From NCBI RefSeq assembly GCF_013393185.1, contig NZ_QJQX01000052.1, positions 124,001 through 188,000 of the forward strand: a stretch of DNA of 64,000 nucleotides. The letters are read 5' to 3'. Below the pieces are notes generated by a model, which was given only the letters and a program-made list of their open reading frames with translations, ran no database searches and had not been told where the DNA came from. Position numbers and translations under genes: made by a program. Position 1 is the stretch's first letter, and each line of letters starts with the position of its first letter. The DNA comes from Sphingobium lactosutens. Its GTDB lineage: Bacteria; Pseudomonadota; Alphaproteobacteria; Sphingomonadales; Sphingomonadaceae. Shown in pieces: positions 9,342-18,520 of the stretch.

Positions 9342-10490
9342 ATGAATGTGTCGGCCGTTATTCTTTCCCTGTTGTTTGGAACAAGCGTCGTCATGGCCGT
9401 CGCCATGGCGGTCGCCTGGCTGCATTTCGGGCGCCAGAAGCATGTGCTGACCTGGACGGCGTCCTATGCCGTCGCCATGCTGCAATGGCTGGCCAATGCG
9501 GGCGGCTATTTCCTCCAGAGCCGTGCGCTGCTCATCCTTGCCGGGATCGGCCTGGTCAGCAGCGCCACGTTGCTGGCGATCGGCATCCGGCAACGGTCGG
9601 GCCAGACCGCATCGGTCCGGCTGTTCGCCATTCCGGCGCTCGTCGCCATCGTCGCGACCAGCATCGCCATTTCACCCATCGGCAGCCAGGCGATGCAGGG
9701 CATGATCATCCCCGCTTATGTCGGCGTCTTGATGGCGATCAGTGCGATATCGCTCTGGCCCCGCGACAGACGCTTCACGTCGCCGGAGGTCGCCTTTTTC
9801 GCATTGCTGGTTGCCTTCGCCCTGGGGCAAATGGCCCTGGCGGGGTCGGCCGTCCTGATCCGCGGGCCGGATGAAGGCAAGGAACTCTACCGCGCGATCC
9901 TTAGCCTGTTCATGCCGTCCATCTATGTCGGGACCGGGGTGGCGGCCATATTGGTCGTTGCGGGCGATCTGGCGCAACAATTGCGCCGGCAGATAAGGCA
10001 TGACCCCCTGACCGAGGTGCTCAATCGCCGTGGGCTTGATGAGGCGGCCGAACGTGCCATAGCGCAGGCGCGCCGCCATCATCGCTCGCTTGCGCTTGTC
10101 GTCTGTGATCTGGATGGATTCAAATTGCTCAACGACAGCCATGGCCATATCGCCGGCGACCAGGCGCTGCATGGCTTCGCCCAACTCCTGACCCTTGCCG
10201 TGCGCAGGGGGGATATTGTCGGGCGCATGGGCGGCGACGAGTTCGGGTTGCTGCTGCACGACACCGATGCCGACATGGCGGCCGAGGTCATGGAACGGGT
10301 GCGCGTCGAAACCGGCCACCTGCTGCTCCCGCGCGTGCCCCATGCACGGCTTGAGGCCAGTTTCGGGGTCGCGGAACTGAGGGAAAGCGACGCCCGGCTG
10401 GAGGACATGGTCGCGCGCGCCGACGAGGCCCTCTACACCGCCAAGAAGGACGGCAAGAACCGGGTCAGCATCGCGCGATCCGCAGCCTGA
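9342..10490 (+). CDS. membrane diguanylate cyclase (GGDEF)
   Basis: This 382-aa protein makes cyclic di-GMP from two GTP. About six transmembrane helices fill residues 1-205. The C-terminal GGDEF domain (about 215-382) has an intact GGDEF signature (297-301). An RxxD product-inhibition I-site (R288-D291) lies exactly five residues before it, so it should be active and feedback-inhibited. The ATG at 9342 is preferred over an upstream TTG. A PilZ protein at 35 kb could be one receptor, though nothing links the two directly. Confidence 0.92.
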   Translation: MNVSAVILSLLFGTSVVMAVAMAVAWLHFGRQKHVLTWTASYAVAMLQWLANAGGYFLQSRALLILAGIGLVSSATLLAIGIRQRSGQTASVRLFAIPALVAIVATSIAISPIGSQAMQGMIIPAYVGVLMAISAISLWPRDRRFTSPEVAFFALLVAFALGQMALAGSAVLIRGPDEGKELYRAILSLFMPSIYVGTGVAAILVVAGDLAQQLRRQIRHDPLTEVLNRRGLDEAAERAIAQARRHHRSLALVVCDLDGFKLLNDSHGHIAGDQALHGFAQLLTLAVRRGDIVGRMGGDEFGLLLHDTDADMAAEVMERVRVETGHLLLPRVPHARLEASFGVAELRESDARLEDMVARADEALYTAKKDGKNRVSIARSAA

Positions 10491-10503
10491 CCCGGCCTCT
10501 CCC

Positions 10504-11958
10504 TTACCGGAAGGGCGGTTCGTTGAATGCGCGCAGCTTCCGGCTGTGCAGCTTCGCACCTTCCTGACGCAGCAATTCGCAGGTCATGAGGCCGACGCGC
10601 AGATGGCCGGCGATAGCTTCCTCGTAGAAGCGGTTGGCCTGCCCCGGCAGTTTGAGTTCGCCATGGATCGGCTTGTCCGAAACGCAGAGCAGGGTGCCGT
10701 AGGGTACGCGGAAACGGTAGCCCTGGGCCGCGATGGTCGCCGATTCCATGTCGATGCCGACCGCCCGCGACAGGCTGAAGCGAAGCGCTGAGCTGGAATA
10801 GCGCAATTCCCAGTTTCGGTCGTCGGTCGTCACCACCGTCCCGGTGCGCAGGCGGCGCCTGAAATCCTCCGGATTATTGCCGCCCAATATGGATTCGGCC
10901 GCCGTCGCCATCGCGACCTGCACCTCCGCGATTGCCGGTACCGGAATCTCCGGGGGCAGCATGTCGTCCAGCACCTTGTCATCGCGTAAATAGGCATGGG
11001 CCAGCACATAGTCCCCGATCCGCTGGCTGGGACGCAAGCCGCCGCAATGGCCGATCATCAGCCAGGCTTCCGGGCGGACGACCGCAAGATGATCGCAGAT
11101 CGTCTTGGCATTGGAGGGGCCGACGCCGATATTGACCAGGGTGATGCCGCTGCGATCGGGCGCGATCAGGTGATAGGCTGGCATCTGATGCTTGCGCCAG
11201 GCGCTGTCGGCGATCATCCCCGCCGGGTCCGCCGTCTCGGGCGTCACATAGACGCCGCCGGCGCCCGACAGGGCTGTGAAGCGGCTGCCTTCCCGCTGCA
11301 GTTCCGCGCAGGCCCAGGCAACGAATTCATCGACATAGCGGTGATAGTTGGTGAACAATATATAGCGCTGCACATGTTCGGCGGGGGTGCCGGTATAATG
11401 TTTCAGGCGCGCCAGCGAAAAATCGGTGCGCAGCCCGTCGAACAGCGCCAGGGGCCGGTCGCCGTCGGCATCGGGCATGAAAAGGCCATCCGCGATCTCA
11501 TCGCCAATCTCGGCCAGTTCGGTCGCCGGGAAATAGCGGGCCAGTTCCGTTGGCGGGGTGCCGTCGAGCGCACTGATGTCCAGACCGTCCAGCACATAGG
11601 GGAAAGGGATCTGCTGATCGCTGAGGCCGGTTTCGACCTCCACGCCATAGTCGCGGACCAGAAGGTCGATCTGTTCCGCCAGATAGTCGGCGAACATGGC
11701 GGGCCGGGTCACGGTGGTGACGTAGCGGCCCGGCTTTGACAGGCGGGCGAAGGAACGGCCCGGGGGTGGAGCGTTGCTGTCGCTATGGTGGGTGATCCGC
11801 AATTCGGGATAGCAGAAGCGCCGCTCGGTGCGCGCCTCCGCCGGCGGGATGCTGCCATCACGGGCATAGGCCCGCATGGCATCGCGCAGATTTTCGATGG
11901 ATTGCTGATAGATGCGGTCGAGTTGCGCGACCGTTGCGCTGCCGATGCTTTGTGTCAT
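10504..11958 (-). CDS. amn: AMP nucleosidase
   Basis: This 484-aa enzyme hydrolyses AMP to adenine and ribose 5-phosphate in purine salvage and adenylate control. The N-terminal part (about 1-170) is the AMP-nucleosidase-specific domain. The C-terminal part is a nucleoside-phosphorylase fold with VNIGVGPSNAKTICDHLAV, MIGHCGGLRPSQRIGDYVLA and the substrate region VGIDMESATIAAQGYRF. Length and motifs match E. coli Amn. It is convergent with the cyclase gene (14 bp between stops). Confidence 0.94.
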   Translation of the reverse strand: MTQSIGSATVAQLDRIYQQSIENLRDAMRAYARDGSIPPAEARTERRFCYPELRITHHSDSNAPPPGRSFARLSKPGRYVTTVTRPAMFADYLAEQIDLLVRDYGVEVETGLSDQQIPFPYVLDGLDISALDGTPPTELARYFPATELAEIGDEIADGLFMPDADGDRPLALFDGLRTDFSLARLKHYTGTPAEHVQRYILFTNYHRYVDEFVAWACAELQREGSRFTALSGAGGVYVTPETADPAGMIADSAWRKHQMPAYHLIAPDRSGITLVNIGVGPSNAKTICDHLAVVRPEAWLMIGHCGGLRPSQRIGDYVLAHAYLRDDKVLDDMLPPEIPVPAIAEVQVAMATAAESILGGNNPEDFRRRLRTGTVVTTDDRNWELRYSSSALRFSLSRAVGIDMESATIAAQGYRFRVPYGTLLCVSDKPIHGELKLPGQANRFYEEAIAGHLRVGLMTCELLRQEGAKLHSRKLRAFNEPPFR

Positions 11959-12046
11959 CGCCCCCTGTTACCGTCTTTGCGTGACGGAAGGAAGACGCTG
12001 AAAATGCTGCGCGCCGGATTTGCCGGTCCGGCGCGCAACAGCCGGC

Positions 12047-12529
12047 TCAGAGCTGTTCGAGCATATGGTCGGCCGAGGAAACCTTGAAGTCGCCCGGCGC
12101 CTCGACGTTCAGTTCGGCGACGACGCCATCCTTGACGACCATCGAAAAGCGCTGGCCGCGCGTGCCCAGGCCGAATTTGCTGCCATCCATGGTCAGGCCG
12201 ACGGCCTGCGCGAAATCGGCATTGCCGTCCGCGAGCATCGTCACCTTGCCCTCGGCGCCGGCCGACTTGCCCCAGGCGCCCATGACGAAGGCGTCATTGA
12301 CGGCGGTGCAGGCGATTTCATCGACACCCTTGGCCTTGAGCGCCTCCGCCTTCTCGATGAAGCCGGGCAGATGCTTGGCCGAGCAGGTCGGGGTAAATGC
12401 CCCCGGCACCGAGAAGATGGCGACGGTCTTGCCCGCGAAATAATCGTCCGAAGGAACGGCTTCGGGGCCATTCTCGGTCATCTTGGTGAAGGTGGTGCTG
12501 GGAAGGCGATCGCCCTTGGAAATGGTCAT
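12047..12529 (-). CDS. peroxiredoxin (Prx5/type II, redoxin domain)
   Basis: This 160-aa thiol peroxidase reduces hydrogen peroxide and organic hydroperoxides. The peroxidatic Cys is in VPGAFTPTCSAKHLP; the downstream WGKSAGAEGKVTMLADGN block is typical of the Prx5 group. The ATG at 12527-12529 is chosen because AGGAGA precedes it; 19 further in-frame residues upstream lack family similarity. The reductant may be glutaredoxin or thioredoxin (not decidable here). Confidence 0.93.
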   Translation of the reverse strand: MTISKGDRLPSTTFTKMTENGPEAVPSDDYFAGKTVAIFSVPGAFTPTCSAKHLPGFIEKAEALKAKGVDEIACTAVNDAFVMGAWGKSAGAEGKVTMLADGNADFAQAVGLTMDGSKFGLGTRGQRFSMVVKDGVVAELNVEAPGDFKVSSADHMLEQL

Positions 12530-12672
12530 GACTTGTCTCCTGGCCTTTGACGCGCGGGAGGTCGGGCCTGGGGGACCGACTGTCAAGACGCTGGAGCCGG
12601 AATATGTCGCGGCGCCCCGTCGGTGCGGTCGCTCGTCCTTGGCAAGCCGTCATGGCTGTCTATATTCCCCTC

Positions 12673-13233
12673 ATGACAGAGGCGCCTTTCTATGGCGGGC
12701 ATTTCCTGCTCGCTCTCCCCGGCATGCAGGACATGCGGTTCGATCATTCCGTGATTGCGCTGTGCGTCCATGATGCGCAAGGCGCGCTGGGCATCGCCGT
12801 CGGCGAGGAAATGGAGGGCGTGCAGTTGCGCGACCTGCTCGAAAGCTTCGATATTGACGGCAGCCAGGTGCCGGACGTGCCGGTGCTGCGCGGCGGCCCG
12901 GTGGAACCACGGCGCGGTTTCGTGCTCCATTCGCTCGATTGGGGCGGGCAGGATATGGTCACGGTGGGCAACCGGTGGGGCCTGTCGGGATCGCTGGACA
13001 TATTGAAGGCGATAGCACAGGGACGCGGCCCGGCCCGCTATCTGATCGCCCTGGGCTATGCCGGATGGGGGGCAGGACAGCTGGAGGAGGAGTTGACGGG
13101 CGAAAGCTGGTTCCTCGCCGATGGCGATCCGGAATTGCTGTTCGACACTCCGGCGCGGCGTAAATGGGCGGCGTCCTTTGCGGCGGCGGGAGTCGATTCG
13201 ACTCACCTGGTCAGTGGCGCCGGCTCGGCCTGA
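12673..13233 (+). CDS. YqgE/AlgH family protein
   Basis: This 186-aa cytoplasmic protein is of the YqgE (DUF179) family, often near Holliday-junction resolvase or redox genes; its molecular role is unknown. Diagnostic parts are the start TEAPFYGGHFLLALPGM, VLRGGPVEPRRGFVLHS and ALGYAGWGAGQLEEEL. The ATG at 12673 fits the family; an in-frame ATG at 12652 would add seven residues. It is divergent from the peroxiredoxin gene, so the 143 bp between them should hold both promoters. Confidence 0.92.
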   Translation: MTEAPFYGGHFLLALPGMQDMRFDHSVIALCVHDAQGALGIAVGEEMEGVQLRDLLESFDIDGSQVPDVPVLRGGPVEPRRGFVLHSLDWGGQDMVTVGNRWGLSGSLDILKAIAQGRGPARYLIALGYAGWGAGQLEEELTGESWFLADGDPELLFDTPARRKWAASFAAAGVDSTHLVSGAGSA

Positions 13234-13419
13234 AACACCCGATCCATTTTTTCCGGAAAACAGGATCATTTCGGTATCGCAACAAAGCTACCGATCGGCC
13301 GATTATTCCCTGAACGTAACTGAACCAAATGCGGTAAATTTCCGCTAACCATTCCCGTTTGGATAGTGGAAATTCCCCGGACATGATTGTCACCCTGGGG
13401 CAATTGAACGGGGGTTCTC

Positions 13420-14016
13420 ATGAATAAGCTTGTGATCGCGGCGCTTGCCGCAACGATGCCGCTCGCCCCGGCGACGGCGTCGACCTGCTGGAACAATGCG
13501 GCCGCAGAAGCCGCACAGATCCGTAATTTCGAAGTGATGTTGATGGTGTCGGCGCTGCGGTGCCGCACGGGGGAAAATGATTTCCTGCCCGCCTATAACC
13601 GGTTCGTCCGGGAAAAGCGGGCGGCATTGCTGGAGGTCAATGAAGCGCTTCGGTTGCACTTCATCGATGCGGCGGGACCGGTGAAGGCGCTGGACGCCTA
13701 TGATGATTATGTCATCAGCCTTTCGAACAGCTATGGCGCGGGAGTGAGCGGCCTGGCCTGCCGTGATCTGGAATCGCTGGCTATGGCCGCCACGGCCCTG
13801 CCGGCCGACCGGGCATCGCTGCTGAAGCTGACGGCGGCGGCCGGCATCGCACCGCGCCTGAACGGCGCACGCTGCGACGACGTCGTCCGCATCGCACAGG
13901 CCGCGACGGCACCGGCCTCTGCAGAACCGGCGCAAAATGTCGCGCTGGCGGCGCCGGCGACCACCACTGCGATCGCGCCAAAGGCGCCCACGGCCAAGGC
14001 CGGACCTGCGGATTAG
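13420..14016 (+). CDS. secreted hypothetical protein (198 aa)
   Basis: It has a signal peptide MNKLVIAALAATMPLAPATA, then a helical region with paired cysteines (CWNN, LRCRTG, LACRD, ARCDD; four in the mature part, possibly two disulfides), and an Ala/Pro/Thr-rich low-complexity tail from about residue 165. The start ATG follows GGGGGTTCTC. I recognise no domain; the composition suggests a periplasmic protein. It precedes ahcY but is separated by about 120 bp containing a stem-loop. Confidence 0.75.
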   Translation: MNKLVIAALAATMPLAPATASTCWNNAAAEAAQIRNFEVMLMVSALRCRTGENDFLPAYNRFVREKRAALLEVNEALRLHFIDAAGPVKALDAYDDYVISLSNSYGAGVSGLACRDLESLAMAATALPADRASLLKLTAAAGIAPRLNGARCDDVVRIAQAATAPASAEPAQNVALAAPATTTAIAPKAPTAKAGPAD

Positions 14017-14052
14017 GACATAAAGAAAACTTTATATTGTGTTGCCATCTCA

Positions 14053-14085
14053 GGCGGCGATTGGTAAAGCCCGACCATCGCCGCC
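14053..14085 (+). promoter_or_regulatory. stem-loop in the ahcY leader
   Basis: A perfect 9-bp stem (GGCGGCGAT / ATCGCCGCC) plus two further G-C pairs after a bulge encloses a loop TAAAGCCCGA, 53 bp upstream of the ahcY start codon. It is not followed by a T-run, so it is not a standard terminator. A leader regulatory structure is possible, but I cannot match it to a known SAM or SAH riboswitch class. Confidence 0.4.
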
Positions 14086-14137
14086 GCTTGTATTTCATCG
14101 GCGGCTTGGCACATTCTAAGCTAACGGAGACACGCTC

Positions 14138-15547
14138 GTGGCCACCGCACCCGCCACCCAGGCGCAGGATTATGTGATCGCCGACATCGCCCTTGCCGGC
14201 TTTGGCCGCAAGGAAATCGAGATCGCCGAAACCGAAATGCCGGGCCTCATGGCCCTGCGCCAGGAATTCGGCGCCGCGCAGCCGCTCAAGGGCGCGCGCA
14301 TCACCGGTTCGCTGCACATGACGATCCAGACCGCCGTTCTCATCGAGACGCTGGCCGATCTGGGCGCTGAAATCCGCTGGGCATCGTGCAACATCTTCTC
14401 GACCCAGGACCATGCCGCCGCCGCCATCGCCGCGCGCGGCATCCCCGTCTTCGCCGTCAAGGGCGAGACGCTGGAAGAATATTGGGACTATGTCATCCGT
14501 ATCTTCGACTGGGGTGACACGACCTGCAACATGATCCTGGACGATGGCGGCGACGCCACCATGTTCGCCCTGTGGGGGGCGCGCGTCGAGGCAGGGGAGG
14601 AACTGTTCACCCCGACCAACGAGGAAGAGGAAATCTTCGTCGCCACGCTGAAGCGCTTCCTGGTCGAGCGTCCGGGCTACCTGACCCAGACCGTCGCCGC
14701 CATCAAGGGCGTGTCGGAAGAGACGACCACGGGCGTGCATCGCCTGTACGAACTCGCCAAGAAGGGTAAGCTGCCTTTCCCCGCGATCAACGTGAACGAC
14801 AGCGTCACCAAGTCGAAGTTCGACAATCTCTACGGCTGCAAGGAATCGCTGGTCGACGCCATCCGTCGCGCCACCGACGTCATGCTGGCCGGCAAGGTCG
14901 CAGCCGTCGCCGGTTTCGGCGATGTCGGCAAAGGCTCGGCCGCTTCGCTCCGCAACGGCGGCGCCCGCGTCCTCGTGACCGAAGTCGATCCCATCTGCGC
15001 ACTCCAGGCCGCGATGGAAGGCTATGAAGTCGTGACGATGGAAGAAGCCGCCAAGCGCGCCGACATCTTCGTCACCGCCACCGGCAATGCCGACGTCATC
15101 ACGCTCGACCATATGCGCGAGATGAAGAATATGGCGATCGTCTGCAACATCGGCCACTTCGACAGCGAGATCCAGATCGCCGCCCTGTCGAACCTGAAGT
15201 GGACCGAGATCAAGCCGCAGGTCGACGAAGTCGAATTCGCCGACGGCAAGAAGATCATCGTGCTGGCCAAGGGCCGTCTGGTCAATCTGGGCTGCGCCAC
15301 CGGCCACCCCAGCTTCGTCATGTCATCGTCCTTCACCAACCAGGTGCTGGCCCAGATCGAACTGTGGACCGGCGGCGAGAAATATCAGAATGAAGTCTAT
15401 GTGCTGCCCAAGCATCTGGACGAGAAGGTCGCCGCGCTGCACCTCGAAAAGCTGGGCGTGAAGCTGAGCAAGCTGACCCAGAAGCAGGCCGACTATATCG
15501 GCGTCCCTGTCGAAGGGCCGTTCAAGCCGGATCATTACCGCTACTGA
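14138..15547 (+). CDS. ahcY: adenosylhomocysteinase (S-adenosyl-L-homocysteine hydrolase)
   Basis: This 469-aa cytoplasmic enzyme splits S-adenosylhomocysteine into adenosine and homocysteine, clearing the product that inhibits methyltransferases. The NAD-binding motif is [11 protein letters not shown] (glycines from residue 259). Substrate and catalytic blocks [34 protein letters not shown] and the C-terminal KPDHYRY tail are present. The start is GTG (GTGGCCACC) after ACGGAG. A strong intrinsic terminator follows directly. Confidence 0.96.
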   Translation: MATAPATQAQDYVIADIALAGFGRKEIEIAETEMPGLMALRQEFGAAQPLKGARITGSLHMTIQTAVLIETLADLGAEIRWASCNIFSTQDHAAAAIAARGIPVFAVKGETLEEYWDYVIRIFDWGDTTCNMILDDGGDATMFALWGARVEAGEELFTPTNEEEEIFVATLKRFLVERPGYLTQTVAAIKGVSEETTTGVHRLYELAKKGKLPFPAINVNDSVTKSKFDNLYGCKESLVDAIRRATDVMLAGKVAAVAGFGDVGKGSAASLRNGGARVLVTEVDPICALQAAMEGYEVVTMEEAAKRADIFVTATGNADVITLDHMREMKNMAIVCNIGHFDSEIQIAALSNLKWTEIKPQVDEVEFADGKKIIVLAKGRLVNLGCATGHPSFVMSSSFTNQVLAQIELWTGGEKYQNEVYVLPKHLDEKVAALHLEKLGVKLSKLTQKQADYIGVPVEGPFKPDHYRY

Positions 15548-15556
15548 GGCGGAACG

Positions 15557-15592
15557 AAAAAGGGGGAAGGCGGCAACGCCTTCCCCCTTTTT
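15557..15592 (+). terminator. intrinsic terminator of ahcY
   Basis: A 16-bp perfect stem (AAAAAGGGGGAAGGCG paired with CGCCTTCCCCCTTTTT) with a GCAA tetraloop begins 10 bp after the ahcY stop and ends in five T. The A-tract opposite the T-tract would let it work in both directions. Confidence 0.92.
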
Positions 15593-15720
15593 CTTGGCGC
15601 TTTGCTGTCACAGACCGCAAATCTTTCTACAGCCCGCTTCCCGCTGCGCCCGACTTGCGATAGGTCGGTGCCGATTATGAACAGGGACGGGCAGGTTCAG
15701 CGGAAAAAGGGGACAGGCGC

Positions 15721-18069
15721 ATGACGTCGTTGTCGCCCATCGCTGCCATCATATTGGGGGTCGTTCTGGCGGCCTGGCTGGGCGCCGCGATCTGGGCGCT
15801 GGTCAGCGGGCAGCGAATGCGCCGCGAAGGTACGCAGGCGCAAGGCAAGCTGGATCGGGTGACGGTCCTGCTGGCTTCGGCACCCGCCGCGCCCATCATT
15901 ATCCATCCCGACGGACGGCTGGAAGCCGCAGATCGCCTCGCCAAATGGCTGGGCAAATCGCGCGTGCCGACCTTTGTGTCGGAACTGACCGCGCCCGACG
16001 GTGGCCTTGAACCCGATGATGCGGCGCTTCTGGCCAATGAAATCGCGTCGGCGCAGCGCGCCGGCAAGAGCTTCGCGCTGCCGGTGCGGGGGCTGGGATC
16101 GTCCCGCCTGCTGCTGGTACGCGGCGCTCCCGCGAATCCGGGCCTCGCGACCAGCGGTGGCGTCGTCCTTTGGATTTTCGACGCCACCGACAGCCAGAGC
16201 GAAATCCAGGCGCTCAAGACCCAGGTCGACCAGTTGCGCGATGCGCTGGAAGCGCTTGCCGGGCTGGTGGAAGCTGCGCCTTTTCCCATGTGGCACCGCA
16301 CGCCCGACCTCCGATTGAGCCTCGTCAACAGCGCCTATGTCGGTGCCGTCGATGGACAGGATGCGCGCGATGTCATCATGCAGGGCATCGAACTGGTCGA
16401 ATCGGTCGGCGGCGTACCGCCAGAGGCTGCGGCCGCCGATGCCATGGCTCGCGATGAACTGGTCGAGCGGATGGTCCCCGCCACGATCAAGGGTGAGCGC
16501 CGCACGATGCGCGTCGTTGACGTGCCGCTCGGCGATGCCGGAATCGCCGGCTATGCCGTCGACCAGCATGAACTGGAGCAGGCGCGTGTCGAACACCGGC
16601 GTCTGGAAGCGGCCCAGCGCGACCTGCTGGACCGTCTTTCCGCAGGGGTGGCGCAATTTGGCCCCGACCGCACATTGCGCTTTTGGAACCAGCCCTTCAT
16701 CAGCCTGTTCGGGCTGCGCCAGGACGCACTAGCCGACACGCCCCTGTTCGAACGTGTCCTCGACCAGATGCGCGATGCCCGTCGTCTGCCGGAACATCGC
16801 GACTTTCCCGCCTGGCGGGGAGAACGCCGGAACTGGTTCCTCTCGCCCCAGCCGCTTGAGGAAAACTGGCTGTTGCAGGACGGCACCCATCTGCGCGTCT
16901 ACGCCCAGCCGCTGCCCGACGGTGGCCTGCTGCTGATCTTCGAGGATCGCACCGAGCAGGTCCAGCTTTCGAGCGCGCGCGACACCTTGCTGCGGGTCCG
17001 TACCGCAACCTTCGACAATCTGTTCGAATCGATCGGGGTCTTTTCCGCCGACGGTCGCCTGCAAATGTGGAACAGCCGCTTCCGCGCCATATGGGGCGCG
17101 AATGAGGATATGCTGGCGACCCATCCCCGCATCGACGATCTGATGCGCGAGGTTCAGTCGCGCCTGACTAAGCCGCAGCAATCGAACCTGGTCCGCGAAC
17201 TGGTCCGCACCGCCACGGTCGAGCGCAAGCAGCGGATGGGCCATGTCGGTTTTGCCGATGGACGCATCTTCGAATTCGCCGCCATCCCGCTGCCCGACGG
17301 CAATGCGCTCTTCACCATGCTCGACGTGACCGACAGCCGCCGGGTGGAGCAGGTACTGCGCGACCGAAACGAGGCGCTGGAGCAGGCGGACAAGATCAAG
17401 ACCGCCTTCGTCACCAATATGAGCTATGAACTGCGCACGCCGCTGACGACGATCGCCGGCTTCGCCGAGATGATGAGCGCGGGCTATGCCGGCGAACTGA
17501 GCGATTCGGCCAAGGACTATGTCGACGGCATCCTGCAAAGCACCGGTCGGCTGTCGATGCTGATCGACAACGTGCTGGACCTGACCCAGGGGGAAGCGGG
17601 CACGTTGCCGATCGAGCGCGCGGTCGTCGATCTGGCCGCCATTTCCCAGGCCTGCGTCGATCGGCTCAGGACCGAAGCGGCGGCCAAGGGCATGGAATTT
17701 GCCATTCGGATCGAGCCTTCGCTGGGCAGCGTCCAGGGCGACGCGCGCCGGATCGGCCAGGCGATCGATCATCTGCTGGAAAATGCGCTGCGATATTGCG
17801 GCCGTGGCACCCGCATCCTGCTGCATGGCGACGGTAGCGCAGACCGTGTGCGCATCGTGATTTCGGACAATGGCCCGGGCATCCCGTCGGCCCAGCAGGC
17901 AGCCATTTTCGATCCGGTAGCCCGGGCCGAGCAGGCGCGGGCCGGCAGCAAGGCAGGCATCGGCCTGCCGCTCGCGCGCCAACTCGCCCAGGCCCATGGC
18001 GGCACGTTGCAGCTCATGTCGGAAAAGGGGCAGGGGACCATGGTCGTGATCGAGTTGCCGCGTGGCTGA
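15721..18069 (+). CDS. DivL-like PAS sensor pseudo-histidine kinase
   Basis: This 782-aa protein has an N-terminal membrane helix (about 5-27), PAS-type regions (about 175-530), a dimerisation helix and a HATPase domain (N-box DHLLENALRY, G1 DNGPGIP, G2 GIGLPLAR). The phospho-acceptor His of the H-box is replaced by Tyr: MSYELRTPLTTIAGF, Y569. This is the hallmark of Caulobacter DivL (about 769 aa), which works with the CckA-CtrA cell-cycle pathway instead of acting as a normal kinase. Length and domain order agree with DivL; orthology is inferred. It overlaps tsaE by 8 bp. Confidence 0.85.
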   Translation: MTSLSPIAAIILGVVLAAWLGAAIWALVSGQRMRREGTQAQGKLDRVTVLLASAPAAPIIIHPDGRLEAADRLAKWLGKSRVPTFVSELTAPDGGLEPDDAALLANEIASAQRAGKSFALPVRGLGSSRLLLVRGAPANPGLATSGGVVLWIFDATDSQSEIQALKTQVDQLRDALEALAGLVEAAPFPMWHRTPDLRLSLVNSAYVGAVDGQDARDVIMQGIELVESVGGVPPEAAAADAMARDELVERMVPATIKGERRTMRVVDVPLGDAGIAGYAVDQHELEQARVEHRRLEAAQRDLLDRLSAGVAQFGPDRTLRFWNQPFISLFGLRQDALADTPLFERVLDQMRDARRLPEHRDFPAWRGERRNWFLSPQPLEENWLLQDGTHLRVYAQPLPDGGLLLIFEDRTEQVQLSSARDTLLRVRTATFDNLFESIGVFSADGRLQMWNSRFRAIWGANEDMLATHPRIDDLMREVQSRLTKPQQSNLVRELVRTATVERKQRMGHVGFADGRIFEFAAIPLPDGNALFTMLDVTDSRRVEQVLRDRNEALEQADKIKTAFVTNMSYELRTPLTTIAGFAEMMSAGYAGELSDSAKDYVDGILQSTGRLSMLIDNVLDLTQGEAGTLPIERAVVDLAAISQACVDRLRTEAAAKGMEFAIRIEPSLGSVQGDARRIGQAIDHLLENALRYCGRGTRILLHGDGSADRVRIVISDNGPGIPSAQQAAIFDPVARAEQARAGSKAGIGLPLARQLAQAHGGTLQLMSEKGQGTMVVIELPRG

Positions 18070-18520
18070 GAGCGACATGCTGCTGGCGGACGAAGCCGCC
18101 ATGTTCGATCTTGGCCGGCGGATCGCTGCCGACGTCCGCATCGGCGATGTGATCGCATTGGAAGGCGGCCTCGGCGCCGGGAAGACCACCCTTGCCCGCG
18201 CGATATTGGAGGCGTTGGGCCTGGAGGGAGAGGCGCCCAGCCCCAGCTTCGCCATCGTCCAGCCCTATGACGTGCCCGAGGTCCGCCTGCCTGTCGCCCA
18301 TGTCGATCTCTATCGGCTGGATGATGCGGAGGAAGCGGAGGAACTGGCGCTGGGCGATTATCTGATGGACAGCCTGCTCATCATCGAATGGCCCGGCCGG
18401 CTGGGCGGCGCTTTATGGCCGCACAGCCTCCGCCTGCATATCACAATCGAACCGAATGGCGCGCGGCGCTTGACAGCAGACGTGCCGGAGGCTTGGACGG
18501 ATCGATGGTCCCGACTATGA
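18062..18520 (+). CDS. tsaE: TsaE, tRNA threonylcarbamoyladenosine biosynthesis ATPase
   Basis: This 152-aa P-loop ATPase activates the TsaBD complex that makes t6A37 on tRNAs reading ANN codons. Walker A is GGLGAGKTT, and the family motifs SPSFAIVQPY, VAHVDLYRL and IIEWPGR are in place. The start is GTG at 18062, overlapping the DivL-like gene by 8 bp; its stop overlaps the next start (ATGA). The whole run from 15,721 to 26,596 looks like one coupled transcription unit. Confidence 0.94.
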   Translation: MAESDMLLADEAAMFDLGRRIAADVRIGDVIALEGGLGAGKTTLARAILEALGLEGEAPSPSFAIVQPYDVPEVRLPVAHVDLYRLDDAEEAEELALGDYLMDSLLIIEWPGRLGGALWPHSLRLHITIEPNGARRLTADVPEAWTDRWSRL

